NCBI GenBank assembly: GCA_946405135.1
Contig: CAMJGD010000011.1
Location: 1-64,000, forward strand
Direction: 5' to 3'
DNA: 64,000 nt
Origin: an uncultured Clostridiaceae bacterium
GTDB taxonomy: Bacteria; Bacillota; Clostridia; Clostridiales; Clostridiaceae
Positions 35,498 to 42,882 of this stretch are shown in pieces. The position numbers and the translations under genes are program-made. Each line of letters begins with the position of its first letter. The stretch's first letter is position 1. The notes below the pieces were generated by a model. That model did not search any database. It was not told the origin of the DNA and saw nothing but the letters and a program-made list of their open reading frames with translations.

Positions 35498-36493
35498 ATG
35501 GGAAAGAAAAAACTACAAGGTGCAGACGGAATGAATTTTCAACTGCAACTTACAATAAAAGGCTTAGAGAGTATAAATCTTCCAGAGGAAAATCTCACGA
35601 ATGAATCTGGAAATGACATAATGAAAATATCTTGTTGGGGTGGCAAACTGTCTGCTTATGTGAATTTGCCTAACGCAATCAGGCCAAACAATGTGCAGCC
35701 ATTTCAACTATCTGATTGTATTAAAATCGAATTGGTAAGAAACCAAGTCATTGAGCACATGAGGTCATATTTGCAAAAGCACTTAAAGGATAAGTATTCT
35801 GATGAATTTCTCTCAATGATGAGTGTCACAAAAATGGAGTGCAATCTAACGATAAAATGCGTTGGGGATTGTAAGCCAAAGGATGTGATTAGATTGTTTG
35901 AAAGGTCATTTGCAAAGGTTACTGTTTATAAGGAAACCGACCCAAACGGAAAAACACACAGGAAACCAGAACGAGGAATCACAACAACCAAGCCCCATGA
36001 ATGGGTGTTAAAGATGTATGACAAAACCTTTCAGCAAAGGCAAGCAGGCAATCTTAAAGTTGAGTCAAATCTGATTCGTGTGGAATTGGTGTTCTTAGAC
36101 AGAATGCTTGACCGTATGTATTCGAGCAAGAAATCATTAGAGGACATTCTCACAAGGAAAGCAATCAAAACGCTGATTGACCAGTACCAAGAAACCTTTG
36201 ACGAGATATGCAAAAAGAATATTACGCCTATGCTGAATGCTTGTGTGCAAGATGTATTTGAGACCTTGACTCAATCTGATTCTGGAAACGAAATCAGTAA
36301 CACATTGATTAAGTGCAAAGAATTGATTGTAGATATTGAGGTATTACGCAAGGCCTTGAAAAAGTGGTATGCGTTTAGGAAAATGTCAGACAGTTCAAAG
36401 CGAATGGTATCATACTATCGTAATAATGAAAAGTTCGGGCTTCCCTCTGATGTGCTTAAAACGCTAAAACTCATGCACAATTCATTAGGTTAA
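35498..36493 (+). CDS. Putative phage/plasmid replication protein (gene II/X-like)
   Basis: 331 aa. WVLKMYDKTFQQ followed by LKVESNLIRVELVFLDRMLD resembles the KxYDK...LIRIE order of gene II/X-type rolling-circle initiators. No zinc site or helicase motif is seen. Position after a YdbC-like gene and before paired hairpins (36496-36592) agrees with an initiation role. The assignment is by pattern only; a catalytic Tyr is not certain. The ATG at 35498 has GAGG eight bases upstream. Confidence 0.5.
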   Translation: MGKKKLQGADGMNFQLQLTIKGLESINLPEENLTNESGNDIMKISCWGGKLSAYVNLPNAIRPNNVQPFQLSDCIKIELVRNQVIEHMRSYLQKHLKDKYSDEFLSMMSVTKMECNLTIKCVGDCKPKDVIRLFERSFAKVTVYKETDPNGKTHRKPERGITTTKPHEWVLKMYDKTFQQRQAGNLKVESNLIRVELVFLDRMLDRMYSSKKSLEDILTRKAIKTLIDQYQETFDEICKKNITPMLNACVQDVFETLTQSDSGNEISNTLIKCKELIVDIEVLRKALKKWYAFRKMSDSSKRMVSYYRNNEKFGLPSDVLKTLKLMHNSLG

Positions 36494-36495
36494 AA

Positions 36496-36592
36496 CAGGG
36501 TCAAAAAGGCTATAAAAATTGTTACCCTGCGACCCCAAACTTGAAAAACTGAAAATCTCATAAATTGAGCATAAACCACCATTCATTGGGGT
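36496..36592. repeat. Paired hairpins after the replication gene
   Basis: CAGGGT / ACCCTG (36496-36501 and 36524-36529) and ACCCCAA / TTGGGGT (36532-36538 and 36586-36592) form two stems side by side. They could be a terminator, or part of a single- or double-strand origin. Confidence 0.4.
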
Positions 36593-36710
36593 GTAAAAGG
36601 TGTTTCACAAGGCATTTGAGCAAATTGCAAAAATCAAATCTTGTCCATAATTATATGAGACAGATACACAAACAGATAACAGTACATTAACAATAAGGGG
36701 GTGTTCACTA

Positions 36711-36920
36711 ATGCAGGTAGAACGCATATCAGCAGACATTACATTGAAGCATAAACCCAAAACGGGAACACAGGCTTACAATATGCTGATCGAATCTCTC
36801 AAAGCAGAGATACAGGAAAAACAAGAGATTTTATCTCATCTCTCACAGGACAAAGTAAAACAGAAATTCATAGAGAACTGGAATCCTACAACAAGGAGCG
36901 TGAACATCTATGATATGTAG
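36711..36920 (+). CDS. 69-residue hypothetical protein
   Basis: Behind AAGGGGGTG, 16 bp before the next gene. Predicted mainly helical with a coiled-coil-like middle (NMLIESLKAEIQEKQEILSH). Family not recognised. Confidence 0.6.
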   Translation: MQVERISADITLKHKPKTGTQAYNMLIESLKAEIQEKQEILSHLSQDKVKQKFIENWNPTTRSVNIYDM

Positions 36921-36936
36921 AAAGGAGTGATTTTAT

Positions 36937-37290
36937 ATGCCGTTTGAGAAAGGCAGGTCTGGGAATCCAAAAGGCAGGCCTAAGCAAACCGCAGAGCAGA
37001 AATCACAAAAGGAGCAATTTCAGAGGTTGCTTAAATCTTCTACCGTTGAAGCTCTGCAAAGCATAATTCAGATTGCCAGTGACAGATACAACAAGGACCG
37101 ATTTAATGCTTGTAAGTACATCATTGACAAAGCTTATGGTGCAAATACTGCTTTTCTTTTAGACGGTACAGAAGATACTGCTCCTACTGTGATTAGGATT
37201 GTTCCATACGGTAAAGAAAACGAGGACGACGAAGATTGGGCTTGGGAACAGGAATGGAACAATGCCCCAGATGAAAATGAGGACGAATAA
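36937..37290 (+). CDS. DUF5681-type, phage-related small protein
   Basis: 117 aa. The N-terminus MPFEKGRSGNPKGRPKQT is the DUF5681 signature found in phage and mobile-element proteins, sometimes next to terminase genes. The C-terminus is very acidic (EDDEDWAWEQEWNNAPDENE). No terminase is present here, so its role is unclear. Confidence 0.65.
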   Translation: MPFEKGRSGNPKGRPKQTAEQKSQKEQFQRLLKSSTVEALQSIIQIASDRYNKDRFNACKYIIDKAYGANTAFLLDGTEDTAPTVIRIVPYGKENEDDEDWAWEQEWNNAPDENEDE

Positions 37291-37292
37291 TT

Positions 37293-37430
37293 ATGGTTAA
37301 GATTACAAACGGAACAGTTACCACAGAGGTAACCAAAGGTGCGTATGAAACATTCTACAAGGAACAAGGCTTTGTGGTTGTGTCAGACGAAAACGAAAAT
37401 ATTGAATGGGAGGAAGAAGAAAATGACTAA
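37293..37430 (+). CDS. 45-residue phage-type small protein
   Basis: Starts MVKITNGTVTTEVTKGAYET and ends in an acidic tail. Small genes of this pattern occur in Firmicute phage head-tail modules. It begins two bases after DUF5681 and overlaps the next gene by eight bases, showing an operon. Confidence 0.6.
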   Translation: MVKITNGTVTTEVTKGAYETFYKEQGFVVVSDENENIEWEEEEND

Positions 37431-38106
37431 AATCAATACAGTTGCAAACAACGGACTAACTATCGTTGAGAACTATAATAAACTGCTTGAACAGTTCAGA
37501 AAAGCAAAGACCATTGATGATGTGCGTATTCTGGTTGCAAGTGCTAAGGATTTTATTTCTGTGTATAAGCGTGTTGATAAGAACATGGTAAATGAAATCT
37601 ATGGCAAACTCCAGAGCAAATTACAGGATATGGTTGCTGAAAATGCTTTTGTGTATGACCGTATGAATAACAGGGTTGAGGAAATCCGCAATCGTGCTTA
37701 TGACTATGCAAACGAAAAGGACGATACACAGTTAGTACAGAACAAAGCACTTCAGCTTATGTCTCAGATGCCTAAGGTAATGAACAGCAACCATGCAAAC
37801 CGTATCACTAAGGTTTTGACAGATTCTATCAATTCTGGTGTTATCGGTAGCAAAGCTGTTCTGGAACTGCTTAAATATCCTGCTTATGCTGATATGGTAT
37901 CTGCAAAGATTAGGGAGCGTGCTTTTGAGGGTAGCAAATCTTCTGCTGAACAGGCTTTTGACAGATTGAAAGAATCTGAACTGAAAGAAGCTGAACAGGG
38001 TCTTGCTTCTGTGTATATGCAGGGATTCCACCTTAGAAACATTGAGAAACAGGTCAATGCGTTTAAGAAGCCTTCCGCATGGAATCCAGACGAACAGACA
38101 GCATAA
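37423..38106 (+). CDS. Helical protein of unknown function
   Basis: 227 aa from the ATG at 37423 with GGGAGGA eight bases upstream. Almost wholly helical and charged, no membrane segment, no motif I recognise. It ends one base before a pair of 21-bp-spaced repeats. It could be a phage- or plasmid-maintenance protein. Confidence 0.6.
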   Translation: MTKINTVANNGLTIVENYNKLLEQFRKAKTIDDVRILVASAKDFISVYKRVDKNMVNEIYGKLQSKLQDMVAENAFVYDRMNNRVEEIRNRAYDYANEKDDTQLVQNKALQLMSQMPKVMNSNHANRITKVLTDSINSGVIGSKAVLELLKYPAYADMVSAKIRERAFEGSKSSAEQAFDRLKESELKEAEQGLASVYMQGFHLRNIEKQVNAFKKPSAWNPDEQTA

Positions 38107-38144
38107 AGGATAATCCCAGAATAACACAGGATAATCCAGATTGA
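38107..38144. repeat. Two iteron-like repeats 21 bp apart
   Basis: AGGATAATCC at 38107-38116 and 38128-38137, two helical turns apart. The second runs into CCAGATTGA, the reverse complement of the TCAATCTGG repeats at the left end of the element. Confidence 0.5.
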
Positions 38145-38366
38145 ATCATAAGTCATAAGGTAATGTATTCCTATGGTATAGGATAAAAGTTCACCAGAAG
38201 TCAACAGAGAACCTCTGGGGATAAACATAAAATTGAGAATAAAATAAATCGGTCACTAAAGAATAGTCCAGTTGTCCAGACGGAGCAAACACAAAAACAT
38301 GGACAACAATACAATAGTTCAGATGAATTTGTATTCGTGTCCCTAATCGAAAGGGAGAATATAAAA

Positions 38367-38669
38367 ATGGCAAAGAAGAATAACACAAACAATACGAACA
38401 CTTTACCAGAGCAGGAGTTAAACTTTATTGTATCAGATGTACGCATTCCTCGTATGGTGCCTTTACAGACTCTTGCAGATGAATCTGGTATTTCATATAA
38501 AGCACTTTGGCAGATGTGCAAACAGAACAAAATCGTGCATATTAAGTCCGGTAATAAGTTTCTTGTGAATGTGGATAAATTCATTGAGTTTCTCAATACC
38601 GGCGAAACGGAGGTTGAGAGCAATGACAGAATCGAAACGAGAGGTAGAAAATCTAAAGACACAGCATAA
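38367..38669 (+). CDS. Excisionase-like DNA-binding protein
   Basis: 100 aa. The core VPLQTLADESGISYKALWQM then KSGNKFLVNVDKFIEFLN is a MerR-type winged helix, as in excisionases of Tn916-like elements. AAGGGAG precedes the ATG at 38367. It would direct the integrase toward excision, and overlaps the HNH gene by 47 bp. Confidence 0.65.
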   Translation: MAKKNNTNNTNTLPEQELNFIVSDVRIPRMVPLQTLADESGISYKALWQMCKQNKIVHIKSGNKFLVNVDKFIEFLNTGETEVESNDRIETRGRKSKDTA

Positions 38670-39063
38670 AATCAATAACCCTGTTGAATGGGGACAGGCA
38701 GAGGGATTTTCAAAATATCTTATTTCTACTGACGGGCAAGTTTACAGCCTTAAGCGTGATAAACTGATTGAGCCTTCAAATAAGAACGGTATCAAAGGTA
38801 GTTATTTGGTGGTTACTATCTACAATGATAAAGGTCAAAAGAAATATATGCTTGTGCATAGACTTGTGTATATGGCTCATGTTGGTCCTATTCCAAAGGG
38901 TATGCAAATCAATCATAAGGACGAGGACAAAACAAATAACTGTATTGAGAATCTTGAAGTTGTCACACCAAAACAGAATATTCATTATGGAAGTGCTTCC
39001 ATTAGACGGAGCGAAAGCGTTAAAAGGTACTGGCAAGAAAAGAGAAAAATGGCCGCTTGTTGA
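38623..39063 (+). CDS. HNH endonuclease with NUMOD4-like domain
   Basis: 146 aa. Residues 21-47 (WGQAEGFSKYLISTDGQVYS) resemble NUMOD4. The HNH nuclease is HRLVYMAH...INHKDEDKTNNCIENLEVVT with His98 and Asn107/110. It is the type of free-standing homing nuclease found in phages and mobile DNA. The ATG at 38623 has GGAGG upstream and lies inside the previous gene. Confidence 0.8.
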   Translation: MTESKREVENLKTQHKINNPVEWGQAEGFSKYLISTDGQVYSLKRDKLIEPSNKNGIKGSYLVVTIYNDKGQKKYMLVHRLVYMAHVGPIPKGMQINHKDEDKTNNCIENLEVVTPKQNIHYGSASIRRSESVKRYWQEKRKMAAC

Positions 39064-39164
39064 TGTGGTATCAGAATTTATACTTTTTGAAACCATGCAA
39101 ATGAAACCTCAAATAAGTATCAGAAAGTATGCGTAAAAACTTTTGATTATTCTCATAAAAAGTG

Positions 39165-39193
39165 TGTACTTTTTGAGACTTGCCAGATATAAT
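39165..39193 (+). promoter_or_regulatory. Element promoter P2 (recombinase operon)
   Basis: -35 TGTACT (39165-39170), 17-bp spacer, -10 TATAAT (39188-39193). The spacer shares GAGACTTG with P1. Confidence 0.7.
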
Positions 39194-39201
39194 ATAATCA
39201 T

Positions 39202-39215
39202 CGAACAGATGTTCG
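39202..39215 (+). promoter_or_regulatory. LexA (SOS) box over the start of the recombinase transcript
   Basis: CGAACAGATGTTCG fits the Gram-positive LexA/DinR consensus CGAAC-RNRY-GTTCG exactly. It begins nine bases after the -10 of P2, where bound LexA would block transcription. It is upstream of both recombinase genes, so DNA damage would be expected to switch them on. Confidence 0.75.
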
Positions 39216-39244
39216 CATAGTTCAGAGGAACAGGAGGACACCAA

Positions 39245-39886
39245 ATGAAATATGTAGCTTATCACAGGACAAGCACAAAGGACCAGCACTTAGACAGAGG
39301 AATTGCAGAACTCACCAAGTATTGTGCTGATAATGCAATTTCTCTGTATAAGGGTAAGGTCTACACAGACCAACAGACAGGAAAGAACTTCAACCGACCA
39401 CGCTACACAATGTTGAAAGATGAAATTCTTGAAAGTGGTGATGTGCTGATGGTCACAGAGCTTGACCGATTAGGACGAAACAAGGAAGCCACACTAAAGG
39501 AATTACGATTCTTTAAGGACAACGGTATTCGTGTTATGGTGTTAGAATTGCCCACAACATTGATTGACCTGTCAGCTATGGAAAACTCAATGGCTCGTAT
39601 GATGTTAGAGACTATCAATAATATGATGATTGAGTTGTATGCAAGCATGGCACAAGCTGAAATTGAGAAAAAAGAGAAAAGACAACGAGAAGGCATTGAA
39701 CAGAAAAAGGCTCGTGGAGAATGGGATGATTATGGCAGACCAAGAGTTATGGACCTTGAAGAATTTGCTACCCACTATCGCTTAGTACAGCAAGGGGAAA
39801 AGAAACCATTTGAGCTTATGCGTGAATTAGGCATGACAAAACCTACTTTTTATCGTTACAAAAATCAAATTGAGAAAGGGTGTTAA
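39245..39886 (+). CDS. Serine recombinase (resolvase/invertase family)
   Basis: 213 aa. The catalytic domain has VAYHRTSTKDQ (Ser10) and VTELDRLGRNKEATL, with the long helix E, and a C-terminal helix-turn-helix (ELMRELGMTKPTFYRYKNQI). The size fits small resolvase/invertase enzymes, not large serine integrases. It is first in the SOS-boxed operon and ends two bases before the integrase. It may resolve multimers or replication products. Confidence 0.9.
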   Translation: MKYVAYHRTSTKDQHLDRGIAELTKYCADNAISLYKGKVYTDQQTGKNFNRPRYTMLKDEILESGDVLMVTELDRLGRNKEATLKELRFFKDNGIRVMVLELPTTLIDLSAMENSMARMMLETINNMMIELYASMAQAEIEKKEKRQREGIEQKKARGEWDDYGRPRVMDLEEFATHYRLVQQGEKKPFELMRELGMTKPTFYRYKNQIEKGC

Positions 39887-39888
39887 GA

Positions 39889-41202
39889 ATGGCATCTGTT
39901 AAAAGAGTTGAGTACAAAAGCGGTAGAGTTGTCTATCGTATAGTAATCTGTATGGGTTACGATAATAAGGGTAAGAAACTGGTTAAGAATCTTACATATT
40001 CTGTCAATCAGTCAGCAACACCCAAACAACAAGAACGAGAAGCGAAGAAGTATGCCATGGATATGGAAGATAAACTAAAATATGGCTATGACTTCAACGC
40101 AGAAAAAATGTCATTTGAAGATTTTGCATACAAATGGCTTGAGAGTGTTAAAGATAACATTGCTTACGGTACCTATGCAGGATATAAACAGGCATTAGAA
40201 AGCCGAATCATTCCCTACTTTAAGGGATATAAGGTAGCTCATATCAAAACGCCACACATTGAAGCATTTTATAGAACTCTGGTTGATGACTATGCAACAG
40301 GTACCATAAAGAGATTTGCTAATGTGTTGAATCTGATTTTTAAGACAGCCAAGCGTTACAGCATGATTGAGAACAATCCTTGCCAAGACGCACAAAAACC
40401 AAAGAGAAAAGACGAGGGCGAGGGCTTAAAGTTCTTTACTCCAAAGCAAGCATTGATGTTTATGAAATCTCTGGATATGTCATACGAGGTAACCTACAAA
40501 AGCCATCAGCGTATTGATGATACAGGTAAACCATACTATGTGAATGAGTACACAGAATCCTATACTGTGCCTACACAATACAAAGTGTTCTTTGCTCTCT
40601 CATTGTTCTGCGGATTCAGAAAAGGCGAAACACTTGCTTTGCACTGGAATGACATTGATTTTAAGGAAAAGAAAATCTCTATTTCAAAGTCTGTGGGTAT
40701 GACAGAAAACGGATTTGATTATAAAGAACCTAAGACAAAGAAGTCTGTCAGAAAGGTATCTATCCCAGATGATATAATCCCACTTTTGAAGCAGTATCAC
40801 TTTGAGTATATGCAAACACGATTTAGTCATGGTACTGCATGGCAAGGCGATTTGAGCAATGGCGGTAATCTGTTCATTCAAGCAGACGGAAAACTTATGG
40901 GGCATACAACACCTTATCAGTATTTCACAAAGCATTTACACCGCTATAATGAATGGGTGCAGAATAATCCAGATAAAGCAAAGGTCGAGGGATTAGAGGA
41001 ATTACCGATTATTCCGCTTCATGGGTTGAGACATTCATGTGCTACCCTGCTCAATTATCTGGAAGTCAACATCATTGAAATATCAAAGACATTAGGACAT
41101 TCAACCTGTTCCACTACAATGAACATCTATGCTCATAGCTTTGAGGAACAGCAAGAGGAAGTAGCAACAAAGGTAAATGAGTTCTTACGATTGAACGCAT
41201 AA
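39889..41202 (+). CDS. Tyrosine integrase, Tn916 type
   Basis: 437 aa. N-terminal arm-binding domain, core-binding domain (about 74-170), and catalytic domain with Arg243 (CGFRKGE), HxxR at His378/Arg381, LGHS at His404 and the nucleophile Tyr414 (MNIYAHS). It should integrate and excise the element. The ATG at 39889 is preferred to a GTG at 39880; GAAAGGG is eight bases before the ATG. It is co-transcribed with the serine recombinase. Confidence 0.92.
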   Translation: MASVKRVEYKSGRVVYRIVICMGYDNKGKKLVKNLTYSVNQSATPKQQEREAKKYAMDMEDKLKYGYDFNAEKMSFEDFAYKWLESVKDNIAYGTYAGYKQALESRIIPYFKGYKVAHIKTPHIEAFYRTLVDDYATGTIKRFANVLNLIFKTAKRYSMIENNPCQDAQKPKRKDEGEGLKFFTPKQALMFMKSLDMSYEVTYKSHQRIDDTGKPYYVNEYTESYTVPTQYKVFFALSLFCGFRKGETLALHWNDIDFKEKKISISKSVGMTENGFDYKEPKTKKSVRKVSIPDDIIPLLKQYHFEYMQTRFSHGTAWQGDLSNGGNLFIQADGKLMGHTTPYQYFTKHLHRYNEWVQNNPDKAKVEGLEELPIIPLHGLRHSCATLLNYLEVNIIEISKTLGHSTCSTTMNIYAHSFEEQQEEVATKVNEFLRLNA

Positions 41203-41207
41203 ATAAT

Positions 41208-41244
41208 TGAGAGCCAGAGGAAAAAATCCAAAGGCTCTCATTTA
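41208..41244. terminator. Terminator after the integrase gene
   Basis: Eight-bp stem TGAGAGCC / GGCTCTCA with a 17-base loop, then TTTAG; lies between convergent integrase and RHH genes. Confidence 0.65.
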
Positions 41245-41248
41245 GTCA

Positions 41249-41428
41249 TCATTCATCTTTCAATTCCATGTGGTCAAGGGCATATTGCAAAGCCATGCTG
41301 ATTAGTTCATTACGAGAACGATTCGTTTTAGCTGCTAAATCGTTATATTCCTCTTGCAAAGCTCTATCTATGCGTATTGTCATTGTGACAGATTTATCTT
41401 CTTTTGGTGTTACGATAAATTTCTCCAT
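41249..41428 (-). CDS. Ribbon-helix-helix (CopG/Arc-like) protein
   Basis: 59 aa. The core SVTMTIRIDRALQEEYNDLA then RSRNELISMALQYALD is a ribbon-helix-helix fold. GGAGGA lies before its ATG on the minus strand. It diverges from promoter P3, so it may regulate the cargo pair or act as an antitoxin-type or copy-control repressor. No toxin gene is adjacent on its strand. Confidence 0.7.
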   Translation of the reverse strand: MEKFIVTPKEDKSVTMTIRIDRALQEEYNDLAAKTNRSRNELISMALQYALDHMELKDE

Positions 41429-41514
41429 AATGCAATTCCTCCATTGGTTTTGATTACATTATAGTATTGACAAGAGGCGCAAAACTATGACACAATAGTG
41501 AGTTGAATTTACAC

Positions 41515-41543
41515 TGTACTTTTGTGTTACACTCTGCTATAAT
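41515..41543 (+). promoter_or_regulatory. Element promoter P3 (cargo genes)
   Basis: -35 TGTACT (41515-41520), 17-bp spacer, -10 TATAAT (41538-41543), the same plan as P1 and P2. Confidence 0.65.
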
Positions 41544-41600
41544 GGTGTTGCTGACGGATTAGTGATTGTTGGCAAGTCCAAGAGTGTTAGGGTGAACAAA

Positions 41601-42155
41601 ATGCAACCAATATTTACAATGCAGTATGGAGAGTTTGCAGTTGCAGATTATCTATCCAAAAAAATAAAAGGTACTTCTGTTTTTATTCCTGCTTCGGCAC
41701 AGGAAAAAGGTATTGACTTATTGCTATATCGCTATGACAATGGGTGCAACAAGACCAACACTATTCAAGTTAAAATGTCCAGGACATATTATAATGACAA
41801 GGAAGATTCTGGCTATCCGTTCTACTTGTGGTTTAATAGGTTCCCTGTTCAGCAAAACGCAAACTGGTATATACTGGTCGGGATATATGCAAAGCATTCT
41901 GATGATGTTAAAAATGCAGGTGCAAAAAGCACTAAATGGGACACGATAATGCTTGCATTTACGAATAAAGAAATGTTGCAATTTATGTCAGAGGTTAAAC
42001 AAAGACGTGACCCAACAAAAGATGATAAAATGTTTGGGTTTGGCTTTGATTCAAGCAAAGCTATTTTTCAAACGAGGGGTTGTCCAGAAAATCGTGATAT
42101 GAGTCGCTACCTTATAGAAAAACGCATTGACGAAATTACACATTCATTTATTTAG
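41601..42155 (+). CDS. PD-(D/E)XK-like nuclease, possible defence cargo
   Basis: 184 aa from the ATG at 41601 (AGGGTG upstream). Glu11 in a first helix (YGEFAVADYL), Asp39 in KGIDLLLY, and QVK (Gln56, Lys58) in NTIQVKMSR match the spaced acidic-QxK core of restriction-type nucleases, as in DUF4365-like proteins. It has its own promoter and a partner gene 28 bp downstream. Lying at the edge of the element beside the integrase, it fits a cargo position. Function as a defence nuclease is inference. Confidence 0.5.
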   Translation: MQPIFTMQYGEFAVADYLSKKIKGTSVFIPASAQEKGIDLLLYRYDNGCNKTNTIQVKMSRTYYNDKEDSGYPFYLWFNRFPVQQNANWYILVGIYAKHSDDVKNAGAKSTKWDTIMLAFTNKEMLQFMSEVKQRRDPTKDDKMFGFGFDSSKAIFQTRGCPENRDMSRYLIEKRIDEITHSFI

Positions 42156-42183
42156 TGGTATCTTATTAAAGGGGTGGTGGAAA

Positions 42184-42609
42184 ATGAATACCTACACAAA
42201 GTTAACCGCATACTTGCCTATTCTTGAAGCTGATAATTTTGGAAAGTGGATAGTTGATAGCAAAAGCAAAGGAACGATTGAGAGCCCTATACAAATGCCC
42301 TATGTAACTTATTCCAGAATGGCGAGACACTTTATAGATGATGTTTACACTTTCGCTGATGAACACCAAGAATACGGCCTTTACAGCTACAATGATATTC
42401 TGTTTGAAAACGGAATCGAATGGAGTATTGTTTCCATGAGCGAAGTTGATACTTCTACTTTGGACGGGAAATGTATTACAGCCTTGCTTATGGGTGCAAT
42501 TCGAGCAGATAGGTTCTCAGAGGGTGCGTTACTATACTTTTTTGAAACAGGTATAATTACAAAATGGCTTAATCGCCTTAAAGAGATAGATGAAAAAAAA
42601 GAGTCTTGA
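42184..42609 (+). CDS. DUF6508-like protein, partner of the nuclease
   Basis: 141 aa. FGKWIVDSKSKGTIESPIQM, then MPYVTYSRMARHFIDDVYTF, and a C-terminal FFETGIITKWLNRL resemble DUF6508 proteins, which have no known role. AAAGGGG precedes the ATG. It is co-transcribed with the nuclease-like gene and followed by a terminator, so the two make a closed unit. Confidence 0.5.
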   Translation: MNTYTKLTAYLPILEADNFGKWIVDSKSKGTIESPIQMPYVTYSRMARHFIDDVYTFADEHQEYGLYSYNDILFENGIEWSIVSMSEVDTSTLDGKCITALLMGAIRADRFSEGALLYFFETGIITKWLNRLKEIDEKKES

Positions 42610-42637
42610 CTGAAACAAACAGCCAAGGCTCTTTCTT
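42598..42637 (+). terminator. Terminator of the cargo operon
   Basis: Stem AAAGAGTCTTG / CAAGGCTCTTT (one T-G pair) followed by CTTTAT. Confidence 0.75.
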
Positions 42638-42639
42638 TA

Positions 42640-42790
42640 TACTATTGTTATACTAAACTTACGGCGTGATATGGTGTGATAGACCGAGTTAGGGAAAGTA
42701 GAAATCCCAAAAAGGTAATACGGGTATCACTTATGGAGAGTTATGGAGAGATAGGGCGAGTGCCTGTTAATCTTTTCTTAATAGTGTTTA
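42640..42790. other. Right end of the element
   Basis: Non-coding, still richer in G+C than the host. It contains GTTATGGAGAG-type short repeats (TTATGGAGAG twice at 42731-42750). The host composition resumes near 42775. Confidence 0.45.
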
Positions 42791-42882
42791 TTATCAAAAT
42801 TTGTTTTAAAATAATTTTATTAAACACTAAAATAAATAGTATAGTTATGGTCATCATATTAATAATATAACCCAAAATTAAT

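Larger units (their letters stand above)
34451..42790. mobile_element. Integrated plasmid- or satellite-like element, about 8.3 kb
   Basis: Between mscL and the cobalamin operon the DNA becomes richer in G+C, codon use changes, and the gene set turns mobile: YdbC-like, replication-type, excisionase-like, HNH, serine recombinase, tyrosine integrase, RHH and two cargo genes. Ends are approximate. TTTTCTTGATTGTGCTTG at 34451 and TTTTCTTAATAGTGTTTA at 42773 match at 14 of 18 positions and are candidate attL/attR. No relaxase, type IV secretion or phage structural operon is visible. Confidence 0.75.

Noticed and set aside
37732..38228. Long minus-strand frames opposite the helical protein gene
   Set aside because: Antisense shadows without ribosome sites; composition follows the reverse of the real gene.
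38768..39136. 122-codon plus-strand frame overlapping the HNH gene
   Set aside because: Out-of-frame shadow; the HNH frame carries recognisable catalytic residues.
39880..39888. GTG start for the integrase
   Set aside because: It overlaps the ribosome site; the ATG at 39889 has the correct spacing.
34451..42790. Complete prophage or conjugative element
   Set aside because: No capsid, tail, portal, terminase large subunit, relaxase or type IV secretion genes are visible.
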